The notes: a model not told the origin generated them from the letters alone. Positions 23,371-34,264 are shown, counted from the first letter of the stretch. The stretch: DNA of 64,000 nt from Halovenus rubra (GCF_026586665.1 NZ_JAODIY010000009.1:310001-374000); one strand, 5' to 3'. Made by a program: numbers and translations.

Positions 23371-25443
23371 ATGAGTGAACAAGAACGCACACTACAGTCG
23401 TTGAGCGAGGAGTACAGACAAACCATTCCAAGTGACCTCCGGAAACCCCAGTCGTTCAGTTGGTACCTCGAAGAACTCTACGATGGGCCGCGTATCGCGC
23501 GTAGTGCCCACCAGCGTGTCGCTGACATGTTCGATTTCTATGGTACCTCCTACGACGAAGATCGCGGCGTCGTGGAGTACGAGCTCGCCTCCAAGGACCC
23601 GCTCAATGACGGTGAGAATACGTTCTACGGTCGCGTTGTTCACGAGGCGATGCACGAGTTTGTCAATAAGGTAAAGTCTGGGGCGCGAGGGTTGGGCCCA
23701 GAGCGACGGATTCTCCTCTTGCTCGGCCCTGTTGGCTCCGGTAAGTCCGCATTTGACTCACAAATCCGTGAATACTTCGAGGATTACACGAGCCGTGAGG
23801 AAGGGCGGATGTACACCTTCCGCTGGACAAACCTTTGTGATGTTATTACAGACCAAGATCCTGCGGATGACATCGTCCGCTCGCCGATGAACCAAGACCC
23901 AATCGTGTTGCTCCCTCATGAGCAACGCCAGAGTGTCATCGACGATGTCAACGAGAACCTCGATGCGCCATACACAATCAGAAACGAGCAGGCACTGGAC
24001 CCAGCAAGCGAATTCTACATGGACCAGTTGCTTGCTCACTACGATGACGATCTTCAGGCGGTACTTGACAACCACATCGAGATTATTAGACTGCTCGCCG
24101 ATGAGAACAAACGGCAGGCAATCGAGACCTTCGAGCCAAAAGACAAGAAAAATCAGGACGAAACTGAGCTCACGGGGGATGTTAATTACTCGAAAATCGC
24201 TATCTACGGTGAGTCAGACCCCCGAGCATTCGACTACTCCGGTGCATTTTGTAACTCCAACCGTGGCATCTTCTCGGGTGAAGAATTACTCAAACTCCAG
24301 CGGGAATTTCTCTATGACTTCCTGCATGCAACCCAAGAGAAGACGATCAAGCCAAAGAACAATCCTCGCATTGACATCGACCAAGTCATCGTCGGGCGAA
24401 CGAATATGCCCGAATACCGAGATAAAAAAGGCGATGAGAAAATGGAGGCGTTCAACGACCGGACCAAGCGTATCGACTTCCCGTATGTCCTCTCGTATGA
24501 AGACGAGGGCAGCATCTATCAAAAGATGCTCCAGAACGCTGATCTCCCGGATATCGGCGTCGAACCACATACCTTGGAGATGGCAGGATTATTCGGTGTG
24601 TTAACGCGTATTGAGGAGCCTGACGAAGGAAGCGTCGACCTTCTTCAGAAAGCAAAAGCCTACAACGGTGAGATTGATGAAACAGAAGATGTCGACGTAA
24701 AGAAACTTCGCGACGAAGCAGCGGAGAAAGTGGATATCGGAGAAGGGATGGACGGCGTTTCACCGCGGTTCATCGGCGATGAAATCGCCGAGGCCATTAT
24801 GGACTCAATGCACCGGTCGCGGTCGTTTCTCTCACCGTTGACGACGTTCAAACATCTCGAAGAAAATCTAGAGAGCCACGGCTCTATCTCGCCGGAGATG
24901 TTCGAGACGTACTACAGATATATCGAACTCGTCCGCGAGGAGTACAAGGAACGCGCCATCGAAGACGTGCGCCACGCACTTGCGTACGATGTCGACGAAA
25001 TCCAGCGTCAGGGTGAAAAGTATATGGACCACGTTATGGCCTACATCGATGACGATACCGTTGAAGACGATATTACGGGCCGCGAACAGGAACCAGACGA
25101 ACAGTTCCTCCGGAGTGTCGAAGAAAAACTCGACTTACCCGAGGACCGGAAAGACGATTTCCGACAGGAGGTTGCAAACTGGGTATCGCGGCGCGCACGC
25201 GAGGGAGTGTCGTTCAATCCACAGGATAACGACCGCTTGCGCCGGGCTCTAGAGCGAAAGCTGTGGGAAGACAAAAAACACAACATCAACTTCTCGGCAC
25301 TCGTGACCAGTGGCGATATGGACGACGACGAGCGCAACGAGTGGATTGAGGCGCTCATCGAGCAGGGCTACTCCGAAGAGGGCGCAAAGGAAGTCCTTGA
25401 GTTCGCCGGTGCCGAGGTGGCAAAAAGCGAGATGGAGGACTAA
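23371..25443 (+). CDS. prkA1: PrkA-family serine protein kinase / AAA+ ATPase, copy 1
   Basis: 690-aa cytoplasmic protein of the PrkA (bacterial YeaG) family, an AAA+ ATPase fold with a kinase-like C-terminus. The Walker A loop G-P-V-G-S-G-K-S is at about residues 118-125. The AAA+ core has F-C-N-S-N-R-G-I-F-S-G-E-E, T-Q-E-K-T-I-K-P-K and I-V-G-R-T-N-M-P-E-Y, matching the PrkA sensor region. The C-terminal third is helical and acidic. Bacterial PrkA is induced in stress and stationary phase and phosphorylates a 60-kDa protein; the archaeal target is unknown. It is first in the cluster prkA1-prkA2-yeaH-spoVR, with 53 bases to prkA2. Confidence 0.9.
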   Translation: MSEQERTLQSLSEEYRQTIPSDLRKPQSFSWYLEELYDGPRIARSAHQRVADMFDFYGTSYDEDRGVVEYELASKDPLNDGENTFYGRVVHEAMHEFVNKVKSGARGLGPERRILLLLGPVGSGKSAFDSQIREYFEDYTSREEGRMYTFRWTNLCDVITDQDPADDIVRSPMNQDPIVLLPHEQRQSVIDDVNENLDAPYTIRNEQALDPASEFYMDQLLAHYDDDLQAVLDNHIEIIRLLADENKRQAIETFEPKDKKNQDETELTGDVNYSKIAIYGESDPRAFDYSGAFCNSNRGIFSGEELLKLQREFLYDFLHATQEKTIKPKNNPRIDIDQVIVGRTNMPEYRDKKGDEKMEAFNDRTKRIDFPYVLSYEDEGSIYQKMLQNADLPDIGVEPHTLEMAGLFGVLTRIEEPDEGSVDLLQKAKAYNGEIDETEDVDVKKLRDEAAEKVDIGEGMDGVSPRFIGDEIAEAIMDSMHRSRSFLSPLTTFKHLEENLESHGSISPEMFETYYRYIELVREEYKERAIEDVRHALAYDVDEIQRQGEKYMDHVMAYIDDDTVEDDITGREQEPDEQFLRSVEEKLDLPEDRKDDFRQEVANWVSRRAREGVSFNPQDNDRLRRALERKLWEDKKHNINFSALVTSGDMDDDERNEWIEALIEQGYSEEGAKEVLEFAGAEVAKSEMED

Positions 25444-25496
25444 CGGATGTACCAGCTGAATCGGCAACAAACTATCGACCCTAGAGGAGTAACACA

Positions 25497-27779
25497 ATGA
25501 GCGGGGACCAGTACATCGAAGCCGCAGACCGTACGCTTGATGCGACATACGAGGAGCCAATGAGTCTCGATACATATATCGAGACACTCCTCTCGAAGCC
25601 AGGTATTGCCGCCCATGCTCCAAAATATTTGCTTGCAGCTATCGAAGCAGCCGGGACCCGGACGGTCATCGAGGAAGGTGAAGAAAAACAGCGCTACCGC
25701 TTTTTTGACGACCCCTGGAATGACGGGGAACACGCCATCCTCGGGAACACCGAAGTCCTCAATCGGTTCGTCGATGACCTGCGCTCGATAGCAGCAGGTC
25801 GCGGAAAGGAAGAAAAAATTCTCTGGCTCGATGGCCCTACGGCGACCGGAAAGTCTGAACTTAAACGATGTCTCGTTAACGGCCTTCGAGAGTACTCCAA
25901 AACGGAGGATGGGCGTCGGTACACAATGGAGTGGAACGTCGCCGGAGTCGAAGGGTCTGCTGGCCTTACTTACAGTGACGAGCCCGCAACGGCCGACGAA
26001 GACGACTGGTACGAGAGTCCAGTCCAATCTCACCCACTCACTGTGTTCCCAGAGTCAGTTCGAAAAGACCTCCTGACGGAGCTGAATGAACGCCTCGACG
26101 ACCACATCCCGGTGAGGGTGGAGGGTGAGCTTGACCCGTTCTCCCGTGAAGCATACGAGTATCTCGAAGAACAGTATCGCAGACAGGGTGTCGAAGACTT
26201 GTTCTCGGAGGCTACTGCTCGTCAACACTTACGCATCAAGAACTTCGTCGTCGATATTGGGCAAGGAATTGGTATTTTGCACTCCGAAGATGAGGGAAGC
26301 CCCAAAGAGCGACTTGTTGGTTCATGGATGCATGGAATGTTACGCGAACTAGACTCGCGGGGACGAAAGAACCCACAGGCGTTCTCGTATGATGGCGTTC
26401 TTTCACAGGGAAACGGCCTGCTAACTATCGTCGAAGATGCCTCTCAACACGCCGACTTGCTCCAGAAGCTTCTGAACGTTCCGGACGAGGGGCGCGTCAA
26501 ACTCGACAAAGGAATTGGGATGGATATCGACACGCAGTTGATTATCATCTCGAATCCAGACCTACAAGGCCAGTTGAACAAACACGTCGAACGTGAAGGA
26601 CAGGACCCGCTGAAAGCCCTCAAGCGACGGCTTGACCGCCACCGGTTCACCTACTTGACAAACCTCTCGCTGGAAGCAGAACTGCTCCGCCGGGAGCTAA
26701 CTGACGAAACAAGCGTCTGGGATGCATCGACGTGGGACCAACTTGAAGAGTGGATGCGAGCACCACTAACGATTCAGGTCCGTGGGGCAGACGATATTGT
26801 CCGCGACCGCGAAATTGCGCCACACAGTATCGAAGCGGCAGCTCTGTACGCAGTCGTCTCACGGCTCGACACAACAAATCTACCAGAAGAGCACTCAATT
26901 GTCGATAAAGCATTGTTGTTCGACCGCGGCTACATTCGTGATGGCGAGGAGCGTATTGACATTGAGGATGTGGAGTTTGAGGGTGAAGGCACAAACGGTG
27001 AACACGGAATACCAGTCACATACACACGAGATATCATTGCCGACCTGCTACATGAAGAATCCGAGCGGTTCCACGAGGAGTTGGCAGTTGAGTCGGTCAT
27101 CATGCCCCGGGATTTATTGGACACGATGGCCGAACGGCTGACTGACGCGCCGGTGTTCTCGACAACTGAAGCAGCGGAGTTCGAGCAACGAATTGCGCCG
27201 GTCAAAGAGTATGCATTCTCCCAACAAGAAGAGGATGTTCTCAACGCGATGATGCGTGACAAGCGCGTCGACGAAGCGACTGTTGCGGAGTACGTCGAGC
27301 ACGTCTATGCGTGGTCGCAGGGAGACAAAATCGAAAATGAGCGCGGCGAGCGAGTGGAGCCGGACCAGCTCAAGATGAAGCTGTTTGAGATTGAGCACCT
27401 CGGACGGTTCGAAGAAGACGATTACAGCGGTAACCAACCCTCTGATGCGGTGACAGCGTTCAGAACAGAACAGATAATCACTGCGCTGAACCGGCATGCA
27501 TGGCGCAACCGCGACGAAGAGTTCCGTGTGGCTGCTGTCAACCCCAAAGAGATTCCAGTTATCAAAGCTGTGCTTGGAAACTATAGCTGGGCCGATATCG
27601 AGCGGACATACGAGGATTTCGATCCAAACCAGTGGGATAACCCCCCGAGCGGGACGGAAACAGAAACTCTCAAAGAAGCGACAATCCAGAACATGCAGGA
27701 GCTGTACGATTACAGCGAGGCAACGGCCGAGTTGACCAGCAGGCACGTTATGAGCCAGGTGAGCTACAAATGGGACTGA
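25497..27779 (+). CDS. prkA2: PrkA-family serine protein kinase / AAA+ ATPase, copy 2
   Basis: 760-aa paralogue of the upstream gene, clearly diverged. Walker A is G-P-T-A-T-G-K-S at about residues 112-119. Other AAA+ blocks are [15 protein letters not shown] and L-I-I-I-S-N-P-D. It is longer than copy 1 by about 70 residues, mostly in the middle and C-terminal part. Both P-loops look intact, so the two may form a mixed oligomer or act on different substrates. Its stop overlaps the start of yeaH by ten bases, indicating co-translation. Confidence 0.88.
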   Translation: MSGDQYIEAADRTLDATYEEPMSLDTYIETLLSKPGIAAHAPKYLLAAIEAAGTRTVIEEGEEKQRYRFFDDPWNDGEHAILGNTEVLNRFVDDLRSIAAGRGKEEKILWLDGPTATGKSELKRCLVNGLREYSKTEDGRRYTMEWNVAGVEGSAGLTYSDEPATADEDDWYESPVQSHPLTVFPESVRKDLLTELNERLDDHIPVRVEGELDPFSREAYEYLEEQYRRQGVEDLFSEATARQHLRIKNFVVDIGQGIGILHSEDEGSPKERLVGSWMHGMLRELDSRGRKNPQAFSYDGVLSQGNGLLTIVEDASQHADLLQKLLNVPDEGRVKLDKGIGMDIDTQLIIISNPDLQGQLNKHVEREGQDPLKALKRRLDRHRFTYLTNLSLEAELLRRELTDETSVWDASTWDQLEEWMRAPLTIQVRGADDIVRDREIAPHSIEAAALYAVVSRLDTTNLPEEHSIVDKALLFDRGYIRDGEERIDIEDVEFEGEGTNGEHGIPVTYTRDIIADLLHEESERFHEELAVESVIMPRDLLDTMAERLTDAPVFSTTEAAEFEQRIAPVKEYAFSQQEEDVLNAMMRDKRVDEATVAEYVEHVYAWSQGDKIENERGERVEPDQLKMKLFEIEHLGRFEEDDYSGNQPSDAVTAFRTEQIITALNRHAWRNRDEEFRVAAVNPKEIPVIKAVLGNYSWADIERTYEDFDPNQWDNPPSGTETETLKEATIQNMQELYDYSEATAELTSRHVMSQVSYKWD

Positions 27780-29095
27780 AAGACGACTTAGAGCGGTATA
27801 GGGAAGTCGGTGAACAACGCCGACAGGACCTTGCCGATTTCATTCAGTACGGTGACCTGGGACAGAGCCGCCGCGACGAGGTCAGAGTCCCCATCAAAAT
27901 CATCGACCTTCCCGAGTTCGAGTACGACCAACGCGAAATGGGCGGAATTGGGCAGGGACAGGACGGTACCCCGGAGCCGGGTGACCCGGTCGGCCAACCA
28001 GAGCCGGGAGACGGTGACGAGGAGGGTGACCCCGGAGAAGAAGGTGGTGACCACGAGTACTACGAGATGGACCCCGAAGAGTTCGCCGAAGAACTTGATG
28101 AGCGACTCGGGCTAGATCTCGAACCAAAAGGGAAGAAAGTCGTCGAAGAAAAAGAAGGCGATTTCACCGATATCACCCGGTCAGGCCCGACCGGAACGCT
28201 GGATTTCGAACGGCTGTTCAAAGAAGGATTAAAACGCAAGCTGGCGATGGATTTCGACAAGGATTTCGTCAGAGCTGCGCTCAAAATCGAGGGCTGGGGT
28301 CCCACGAAAGTATTCGAGTGGGCACGAAGCGAAGAGAATCTACCAGTCTCACGTAGTTGGATAGAGAACGCATACGACGACATACCCAACGGAGACAGAA
28401 CACAGTACGGGAGTCTTGCCGAGATGACAGCCTCTGTCGAACGTGAAGAGACTGCTCGACGAATTCGACGGGAAGGTGTTGACCAGATTCCGTATCGGCG
28501 TGAAGATGAGCGGTATCGATACCCCGAGATTATCGAGGAGCGTGAGCGGAATGTTGTCGTCGTAAACATCAGGGATGTATCGGGAAGCATGCGGCAAAAA
28601 AAGCGCGAGCTCGTCGAACGAACGTTCACACCGTTAGACTGGTATCTCCAAGGGAAATATGATAACGCTGAGTTCGTCTATATCGCCCACGACGCCGATG
28701 CCTGGGAGGTCGAGCGCGACGAGTTCTTTGGTATCCGGTCGGGTGGTGGAACTCGTATCTCAAGTGCCTACGAGGTGGCGATGGAGCGACTCGACGAGAA
28801 GTACCCTTGGACTGACTGGAACCGGTATGTCTTCGCTGCAGGAGACTCAGAGAACTCCTCGAACGACACAGAAAAAAACGTCATCCCGTTGATGGAGCGG
28901 ATAGACGCTAACCTCCACGCGTACGTCGAAACCCAACCATCTGGGAACGCAATCAACGCGACACACGCCGAAGAAGTTCAGCAGCATTTCGACGGAAGTG
29001 ACAACGTCTCAGTTGCTTACGTTACCAGCCCGGATGATGTTACCGACGCGATTTATGACATTCTAAGCACCGAAGAGGGCGACAATGAAAGATAA
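27770..29095 (+). CDS. yeaH: YeaH/YhbH family protein with VWA domain (DUF444)
   Basis: 441 aa. After a helical start, residues about 55-105 are a Gly/Glu/Asp-rich acidic linker. The core matches DUF444: [24 protein letters not shown] von Willebrand A domain shows the MIDAS motif D-V-S-G-S-M at about residues 268-273, [10 protein letters not shown] and [12 protein letters not shown]. Pairs of an AAA+ ATPase and a VWA protein often work together (as in MoxR-VWA systems), which suggests that PrkA remodels or signals through it. In bacteria yeaG-yeaH are co-expressed under starvation. Confidence 0.9.
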   Translation: MGLKDDLERYREVGEQRRQDLADFIQYGDLGQSRRDEVRVPIKIIDLPEFEYDQREMGGIGQGQDGTPEPGDPVGQPEPGDGDEEGDPGEEGGDHEYYEMDPEEFAEELDERLGLDLEPKGKKVVEEKEGDFTDITRSGPTGTLDFERLFKEGLKRKLAMDFDKDFVRAALKIEGWGPTKVFEWARSEENLPVSRSWIENAYDDIPNGDRTQYGSLAEMTASVEREETARRIRREGVDQIPYRREDERYRYPEIIEERERNVVVVNIRDVSGSMRQKKRELVERTFTPLDWYLQGKYDNAEFVYIAHDADAWEVERDEFFGIRSGGGTRISSAYEVAMERLDEKYPWTDWNRYVFAAGDSENSSNDTEKNVIPLMERIDANLHAYVETQPSGNAINATHAEEVQQHFDGSDNVSVAYVTSPDDVTDAIYDILSTEEGDNER

Positions 29096-29116
29096 CCAAC
29101 AGGAGGGAATCGACAG

Positions 29117-31114
29117 ATGAAACCAACAGATGATGTTCACATGCAACGAGAGGCAAAACAGCTCGAAGAACCAGTCACTGAGGCAAGTGTACTGGCCAAA
29201 AAGCTCGGGCTTAAACCCTACGACGTGAACTACTGGATTGTTGATTACGACGATATGAACGAACTCATTGCTTACGGTGGGTTCCAGAATCGATACCCAC
29301 ACTGGCGATGGGGGATGACCTACGACCGCCAGCAAAAACAGGGACAGTTCCTAGGTGGCAAGGCATTCGAAATTGTCAACAACGACAAACCAGCCCACGC
29401 ATTCCTCCAAGAGTCGAACGCTCTCTCGGACCAGAAGGCAGTCATCACTCACGTAGAGGCCCATTCGGACTTTTTTGCGAACAACGAATGGTTCGCAATG
29501 TTCAGCCGCGACCCTAACGCCGCGGCAATGCTTTCGCGTCACGGGGAGACAATCGACGACTTCATCCAAGATACTGATATCGAGCGTGCAGAGGTCGAGC
29601 GGTTTATCGACCACATTCTCTGTCTTGAGGACAATATCGACCAGTACCAGCCATACGAACCACTCATGCGAGATGAGCCATCAGAGACTGATGTCGACTA
29701 CGGCGAGGTAAGTGACGAACTTGACGAGTTAGATCTCTCTGAAGAGGTACAAAGGCAGGTCTTCGACGAAGAGTGGCTCGAAGGACAACGAGAGAATGAC
29801 GACTCGACAACTTTCCCCGAGGAACCCGAGAAAGATATCCTTGCCTTCCTCCGGAGACACGGCAAGCAGTACGACGAGACTGCCGAGAAGGCAATCGAGC
29901 TCGAAGATTGGCAAAAAGAAATCCTCGAGATTCTGCGTGCCGAGTCGTACTACTTTGCACCCCAGAAGATGACGAAGATTATGAACGAGGGGTGGGCATC
30001 GTACTGGGAGTCACTGATGATGGCTGACGAGAACTTTGCCGGTGCCGACGAGTTCCTGACGTATGCCGACCACATGTCGAAAGTGCTTGGCTCCGGTGGG
30101 ATGAACCCCTACAGTCTCGGGCTAGAGCTTTGGGAATACATCGAGAACACTGAAAACCGGCGACATGTCGTCGAGCGCTTGCTCCGCGTTGAGGGTATCT
30201 CTTGGCGGAACTTCCACGACACTATTGATTTCACGCACGTTCTTAACCAGCTTGAGCCGGACCCGCTAGTAGCGTCAGTAGAGCGCGAACAGCTCGACGA
30301 TATCGAGGTGTCGGACCCACGAATTGATGAGGAGACGCTGGCCAAAGCTCGCGAGGGTACTGTTGACCTCGACAGCTATCCATGGAAGCTGTTTACGTAT
30401 GAGGGTCTCGCCGAACGACACTACTCGCTGGTCAAACCAGCAAACAAAGGGTATCTTGGACGAATCTCTCGGGAAGAACTCGAACGGATATCAAGATACA
30501 TGTTCGATACTGAGCGGTACGACAGCGTCGAAGATGCACTTGCCGGTGTCGAGTACACCGTTGGCTGGGACCGAATGCGAGAAATCAGAGAGAGTCACAA
30601 CGACGTAACCTTCGTTGACGAGTTTTTGACTCAGGAGTTCGTTGACGAGAACAATTATTTCACCTACGAATATATGCACTCTTCAGGTGATTACCGCGCT
30701 ACCTCGACAGATTATGAGGCTGTAAAAAAGAAACTGATGCTAGAACTGACCAATTTTGGCAAGCCGACCATCGTAGTCGCAGATGGGAACTTCCAGAACC
30801 GAAACGAACTTCTGCTCGAACACCAGTACAACGGCGTCGCACTGGATATTGAACAGGCAAAAGACACGTTGGAACGAATTTTCGAGCTCTGGGGCCGTCC
30901 AGTTGTCTTGCGTACTATCGATACAGTGTACGATGACCACGACCTAGAGGTTGCTCGTCGCAGAGATAGCGAACCTGAGCCAGAGGAAACCGGTGTCGAG
31001 ATTCGTTTCGATGGCACAGCGTTTGAAGAGGAGGAACTTGACTGGGAAGATGTGAACCATCTGGCCGCGACAGATGTCGATTACGACACCAAACCCGAGG
31101 ACTGGCTGGCATAG
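29117..31114 (+). CDS. spoVR: SpoVR family protein
   Basis: 665 aa, about 150 longer than bacterial SpoVR (YcgB). Family blocks are clear: Y-D-V-N-Y-W-I-V-D-Y-D-D-M-N-E-L-I-A-Y-G-G-F, P-H-W-R-W-G-M-T-Y, V-E-A-H-S-D-F-F-A-N-N and M-N-E-G-W-A-S-Y-W-E-S. The His and acidic residues in these blocks could hold a metal, but no enzyme activity is established for the family. The extra length is an acidic insertion near residues 190-265. It is 21 bases after yeaH, the fourth gene of the cluster; in enterobacteria ycgB belongs to the same stress regulon as yeaGH. Confidence 0.92.
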   Translation: MKPTDDVHMQREAKQLEEPVTEASVLAKKLGLKPYDVNYWIVDYDDMNELIAYGGFQNRYPHWRWGMTYDRQQKQGQFLGGKAFEIVNNDKPAHAFLQESNALSDQKAVITHVEAHSDFFANNEWFAMFSRDPNAAAMLSRHGETIDDFIQDTDIERAEVERFIDHILCLEDNIDQYQPYEPLMRDEPSETDVDYGEVSDELDELDLSEEVQRQVFDEEWLEGQRENDDSTTFPEEPEKDILAFLRRHGKQYDETAEKAIELEDWQKEILEILRAESYYFAPQKMTKIMNEGWASYWESLMMADENFAGADEFLTYADHMSKVLGSGGMNPYSLGLELWEYIENTENRRHVVERLLRVEGISWRNFHDTIDFTHVLNQLEPDPLVASVEREQLDDIEVSDPRIDEETLAKAREGTVDLDSYPWKLFTYEGLAERHYSLVKPANKGYLGRISREELERISRYMFDTERYDSVEDALAGVEYTVGWDRMREIRESHNDVTFVDEFLTQEFVDENNYFTYEYMHSSGDYRATSTDYEAVKKKLMLELTNFGKPTIVVADGNFQNRNELLLEHQYNGVALDIEQAKDTLERIFELWGRPVVLRTIDTVYDDHDLEVARRRDSEPEPEETGVEIRFDGTAFEEEELDWEDVNHLAATDVDYDTKPEDWLA

Positions 31115-31189
31115 CGACGACGCTATACTTCAGTTTGCTGAACGTATGATGATCGTCGGACTCTTTGGTGAGCGAAGCGAGAGGCCGAC

Positions 31190-31573
31190 ATGAACCGCTT
31201 TGAGGTACTGACTGAGGACCATCAAGAGGTCCAAGAGATAACCAACAACGTCTCTAAACAGATTCCGGCAGGCATAACAGGAACAGTAACGGTGTTTGTC
31301 GAACATACAACCGCGGGCGTCATCGTCAACGAGGCTGAATCGCGATTGCTCTCGGATTTTGAACAGGCGCTCTCGGATATTGTCCCGGAAAATGGATGGC
31401 AACACGATCAGATAGATGACAACGCTGACTCACATATTCGGGCGATGCTTCTTGGCCCGAGCGTGACGATTCCTGTTCATGACGGAGAGTTACAGCTTGG
31501 AACTTGGCAATCAGTGCTGTTCGTTGAGTGCGATGGCCCTCGAACCAGACAGGTAACTGTCGTCGTTGAGTGA
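31190..31573 (+). CDS. YjbQ family protein (UPF0047)
   Basis: 127 aa, full length for this family. Characteristic blocks are G-T-V-T-V-F-V-E-H-T-T-A-G-V-I-V-N-E, H-I-R-A-M-L-L-G-P-S, and the closing L-G-T-W-Q-S-V-L-F-V-E-C-D-G-P-R-x-R. YjbQ proteins can make thiamine phosphate as a secondary activity; the primary role is unknown. The gene follows spoVR by 75 bases on the same strand, so it may be read with that cluster, and converges on the acyl-CoA ligase gene eight bases away. Confidence 0.88.
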   Translation: MNRFEVLTEDHQEVQEITNNVSKQIPAGITGTVTVFVEHTTAGVIVNEAESRLLSDFEQALSDIVPENGWQHDQIDDNADSHIRAMLLGPSVTIPVHDGELQLGTWQSVLFVECDGPRTRQVTVVVE

Positions 31574-31581
31574 GCGACAAC

Positions 31582-33633
31582 TCAGTCGTCCTCAGCGTAT
31601 ATTTTGTTGACCCGGTCCTGGTATACATCAAGAATCGAACGCCGCTTTTTTTTCATCGATGGGGTCAACAGATCGTTTTCTGGCGTCCACTCTTCGGGAA
31701 TGAGTGCGAATTTCTTGATGCGTTCGTGTTTCCCGAACTGTTCGTTTCCGTCGGCTATTGTCTCTTGAATCCAAGAGATGACGTGTTCGTCGTCGACCAT
31801 CGCTGCCCGCGAATCAGGAATATCGACACTGTTAGAGTCAGCCCATTCTTCGAGTCGTTCGAAGTTTGGTACCACGAGCGCGCCCACGAACTTCCGATTA
31901 TCTCCGAGGACCATAATCTGCTCAATGCGGTCATTGGTAGCAAACGTGTCTTCAATTGGCTGTGGAGCAACGTTTTTGCCAGTATCGAGAACGAAGACCT
32001 GCTTAAGACGGTCGTGGAAAGCAAGGAATCCGTCCGAGGTCTGTTCGACAAGGTCACCCGTCCTGAACCATTTGCCGCTTCCGTCGGCACGTAGCCCCAG
32101 AGGGGCTATCACATCGCTATCCTCATCAAATGGGTCGTCCGTGAATGCTCGCTCTGTCGCCCCGGGCTTGTTCAGATAGCCACTCGTGACGTTGTCTCCG
32201 CGTACCAGCAACTCGCCGATAACCGAATCTTTGTCTTCGTACTCTTCGTCAACATCTCGTGATTCATCGATTGCAATATCGACATCGGCAACCGGAACGC
32301 CAAGTGTACCCGGGCGGATGTCATCTGGTGAGTTGACAGATGCAACTGGAGCGGTCTCCGTGAGTCCGTATCCTTCTAGAATTGTGATTCCCATTCCATT
32401 AAATATCAGACACAGCTCTTTACTGAGGCTGCCTCCTCCAGAAACCATTTGATTGATGTTTCCGCCTAGGTTCTCTTTGACATCTGAATAGACGAGCGTG
32501 TCCGCGAGTGCATGCTTAAGATTCAACACTGGTCCCGGAGAGTTGGCTTTCTGATACTCTTTTGCAACTTCAAGTGACCAGTTGAAAATCTTCTTTTTTA
32601 ATGGACCTGCTGGGCCGCCGTTGGCCTGTTCGCGCATGCTGTCGAAGATTCGCTCGTAGACGCGCGGAACGCTCGCACCTGTCGTTGGTTCGAGCGTAAC
32701 AATATCCTCTGAAATTGTATCACTACTCTCAGCATACCCGACTGACGCACCTGAGCCAAACATCAAAAAGTGGCCAGCCAACCTTTCAAAGACATGAGCT
32801 AGTGGGAGAAAAGAAATCGAACGTGTTTCTGAGTCAATAGAAAGTCGGTCCGGTTCGTCATCACGCGGGCCAATCCGTCGACGAATCTGATGGACATTCG
32901 AACGGAAATTCCAGTGTGTGAGTTGGACTCCTTTGGGCTTGCCAGTCGTTCCTGATGTGTAAATAAGGCTAGCGAGGTCGTCTGGCTGTGTTTCATCTAG
33001 CCACCCCTGATAGGTTTTCTCCTCGTAACTGTCTGCCCCTAGTTCGTGGACCTCTCCGAGCGTACTGATGTCATCACGGTCGAATGGTTGTGTCGGCTCA
33101 TCAAGCAAAATGATTTCGTCAAGGTCAAGATCGTCTTCGACCTCAAGAACTCGTTCGAGTAAGGATTCGTTTTCGACAACAACCGCCGACGCATCAGGAT
33201 CAGAAAGCAAATACTCTACTTGAGTAGGCGAGGAGTCGGTGTATACTGTCGTCACGACACATCCAGCTGCAAGGAGGCCAAAATCAACCTGTGCCCACTC
33301 CATCCGTGTATTCGAAAGAATGCCAACACGTGTGTCAGGACCGAGGCCCATCTCCCGAAACCCCGTCGCCAGATTCCTGACGATATTTCGCATCTCACGA
33401 TATGTCAAGGCAGCATATTCGCCGGGTGGGGCAGAGGAAACCACATCTGCTGTGACAAGTGAGCGAGTATAGATATCTCCTTTATATAACTGTGCGTTTT
33501 TGTCGAGGTTCCGCCCTGCACTGCGTTCAAACAACTCCGGAAGTGTTCCGTACTGCTCTAACTCGTCTTCGTACTCACGCTCGCGTTGTAGCCAATTAGG
33601 CTCCTGTATCTTGCTCATACGTGTGCTCCCCAT
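31582..33633 (-). CDS. Long-chain acyl-CoA synthetase (AMP-forming)
   Basis: 683 aa (678 from ATG 33618). An ANL-superfamily ligase that activates fatty acids to acyl-CoA with ATP. The AMP-binding loop Y-T-S-G-T-T-G-K-P-K-G-V is present, as are E-G-Y-G-L-T-E-T-A-P, the W-F-R-T-G-D hinge region, and the end region with K-K-K-R catalytic lysines near the C-terminus. The layout is that of FadD15-type ligases (long N-terminus, N-G-M-G-I-T-I-L-E-G-Y). The start is uncertain: a TATA-like TTTTTTAAGA at about 33657-33669 spaces well with ATG 33633. Confidence 0.9.
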   Translation of the reverse strand: MGSTRMSKIQEPNWLQREREYEDELEQYGTLPELFERSAGRNLDKNAQLYKGDIYTRSLVTADVVSSAPPGEYAALTYREMRNIVRNLATGFREMGLGPDTRVGILSNTRMEWAQVDFGLLAAGCVVTTVYTDSSPTQVEYLLSDPDASAVVVENESLLERVLEVEDDLDLDEIILLDEPTQPFDRDDISTLGEVHELGADSYEEKTYQGWLDETQPDDLASLIYTSGTTGKPKGVQLTHWNFRSNVHQIRRRIGPRDDEPDRLSIDSETRSISFLPLAHVFERLAGHFLMFGSGASVGYAESSDTISEDIVTLEPTTGASVPRVYERIFDSMREQANGGPAGPLKKKIFNWSLEVAKEYQKANSPGPVLNLKHALADTLVYSDVKENLGGNINQMVSGGGSLSKELCLIFNGMGITILEGYGLTETAPVASVNSPDDIRPGTLGVPVADVDIAIDESRDVDEEYEDKDSVIGELLVRGDNVTSGYLNKPGATERAFTDDPFDEDSDVIAPLGLRADGSGKWFRTGDLVEQTSDGFLAFHDRLKQVFVLDTGKNVAPQPIEDTFATNDRIEQIMVLGDNRKFVGALVVPNFERLEEWADSNSVDIPDSRAAMVDDEHVISWIQETIADGNEQFGKHERIKKFALIPEEWTPENDLLTPSMKKKRRSILDVYQDRVNKIYAEDD

Positions 33634-33787
33634 CTGCCTACTCAATAGCGCACGTTCTCTTAAAAAACATACGTAACGTTTGATTCTTATGTAGATTTAA
33701 CAACCATTTATTAATAATTCTGCTGTCATATATTCCGATTCACAAAAACGCTGACAAAGACCTCAACAGCGAATAGTTGGTAGCGCG

Positions 33788-34198
33788 TTATTGGTCTTCA
33801 AGTGCGTCGGCGATACGGTCGAGAGAACGACGGACATCGTGAACTTCGTCACGAAGTTTACGCATTTCTCGAACCATCTCCTCGTTGTCTTCGCTCTCCT
33901 CGCCACGGCTTGGTGAGCCACCCATTGGGCTGCCACCCATCGGGCCGCCACCCATACCACCGCCGCCGCCACCTCCACCCATCATACCGCCCATCATCTG
34001 TGCAAACGGGTTTCCACCCATGCCACCGCCGCCACCCATCATCTCTTCTGGGGGCTCAGGACGGCCTTCTCCGTCTTCATCTTCGCGCTCGGCGCGCTGC
34101 TGTCGAATTTCTTCAACTCGCTCACGGAACGATTTTTCGTCTCCCTCGCCGGACTGTTCAGGTTCGTCACTGGCGCTTGTTTCGTTGTCGTCTGCCAT
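33788..34198 (-). CDS. Gly/Met-rich acidic protein of unknown function
   Basis: 136 aa. Residues 1-50 are highly charged and helical (F-R-E-R-V-E-E-I-R-Q-Q-R-A-E-R). Residues about 53-96 are a low-complexity Gly/Met/Pro run with repeated M-M-G-G-G and G-G-S-P-M units. The last 35 residues form a predicted coiled coil (M-R-K-L-R-D-E-V-H-D-V-R-R-S-L-D-R-I-A). The central tract resembles those of chaperonin tails or gas-vesicle accessory proteins but is not diagnostic. Codon use in the flanks is regular, so I believe it is a real gene. Confidence 0.6.
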   Translation of the reverse strand: MADDNETSASDEPEQSGEGDEKSFRERVEEIRQQRAEREDEDGEGRPEPPEEMMGGGGGMGGNPFAQMMGGMMGGGGGGGGMGGGPMGGSPMGGSPSRGEESEDNEEMVREMRKLRDEVHDVRRSLDRIADALEDQ

Positions 34199-34264
34199 AC
34201 GACGGAATTTTCGGTCGTGACCGAAAAGGCTTCCGCCACAGTTCGACCAAATTAAACCGTTCGG

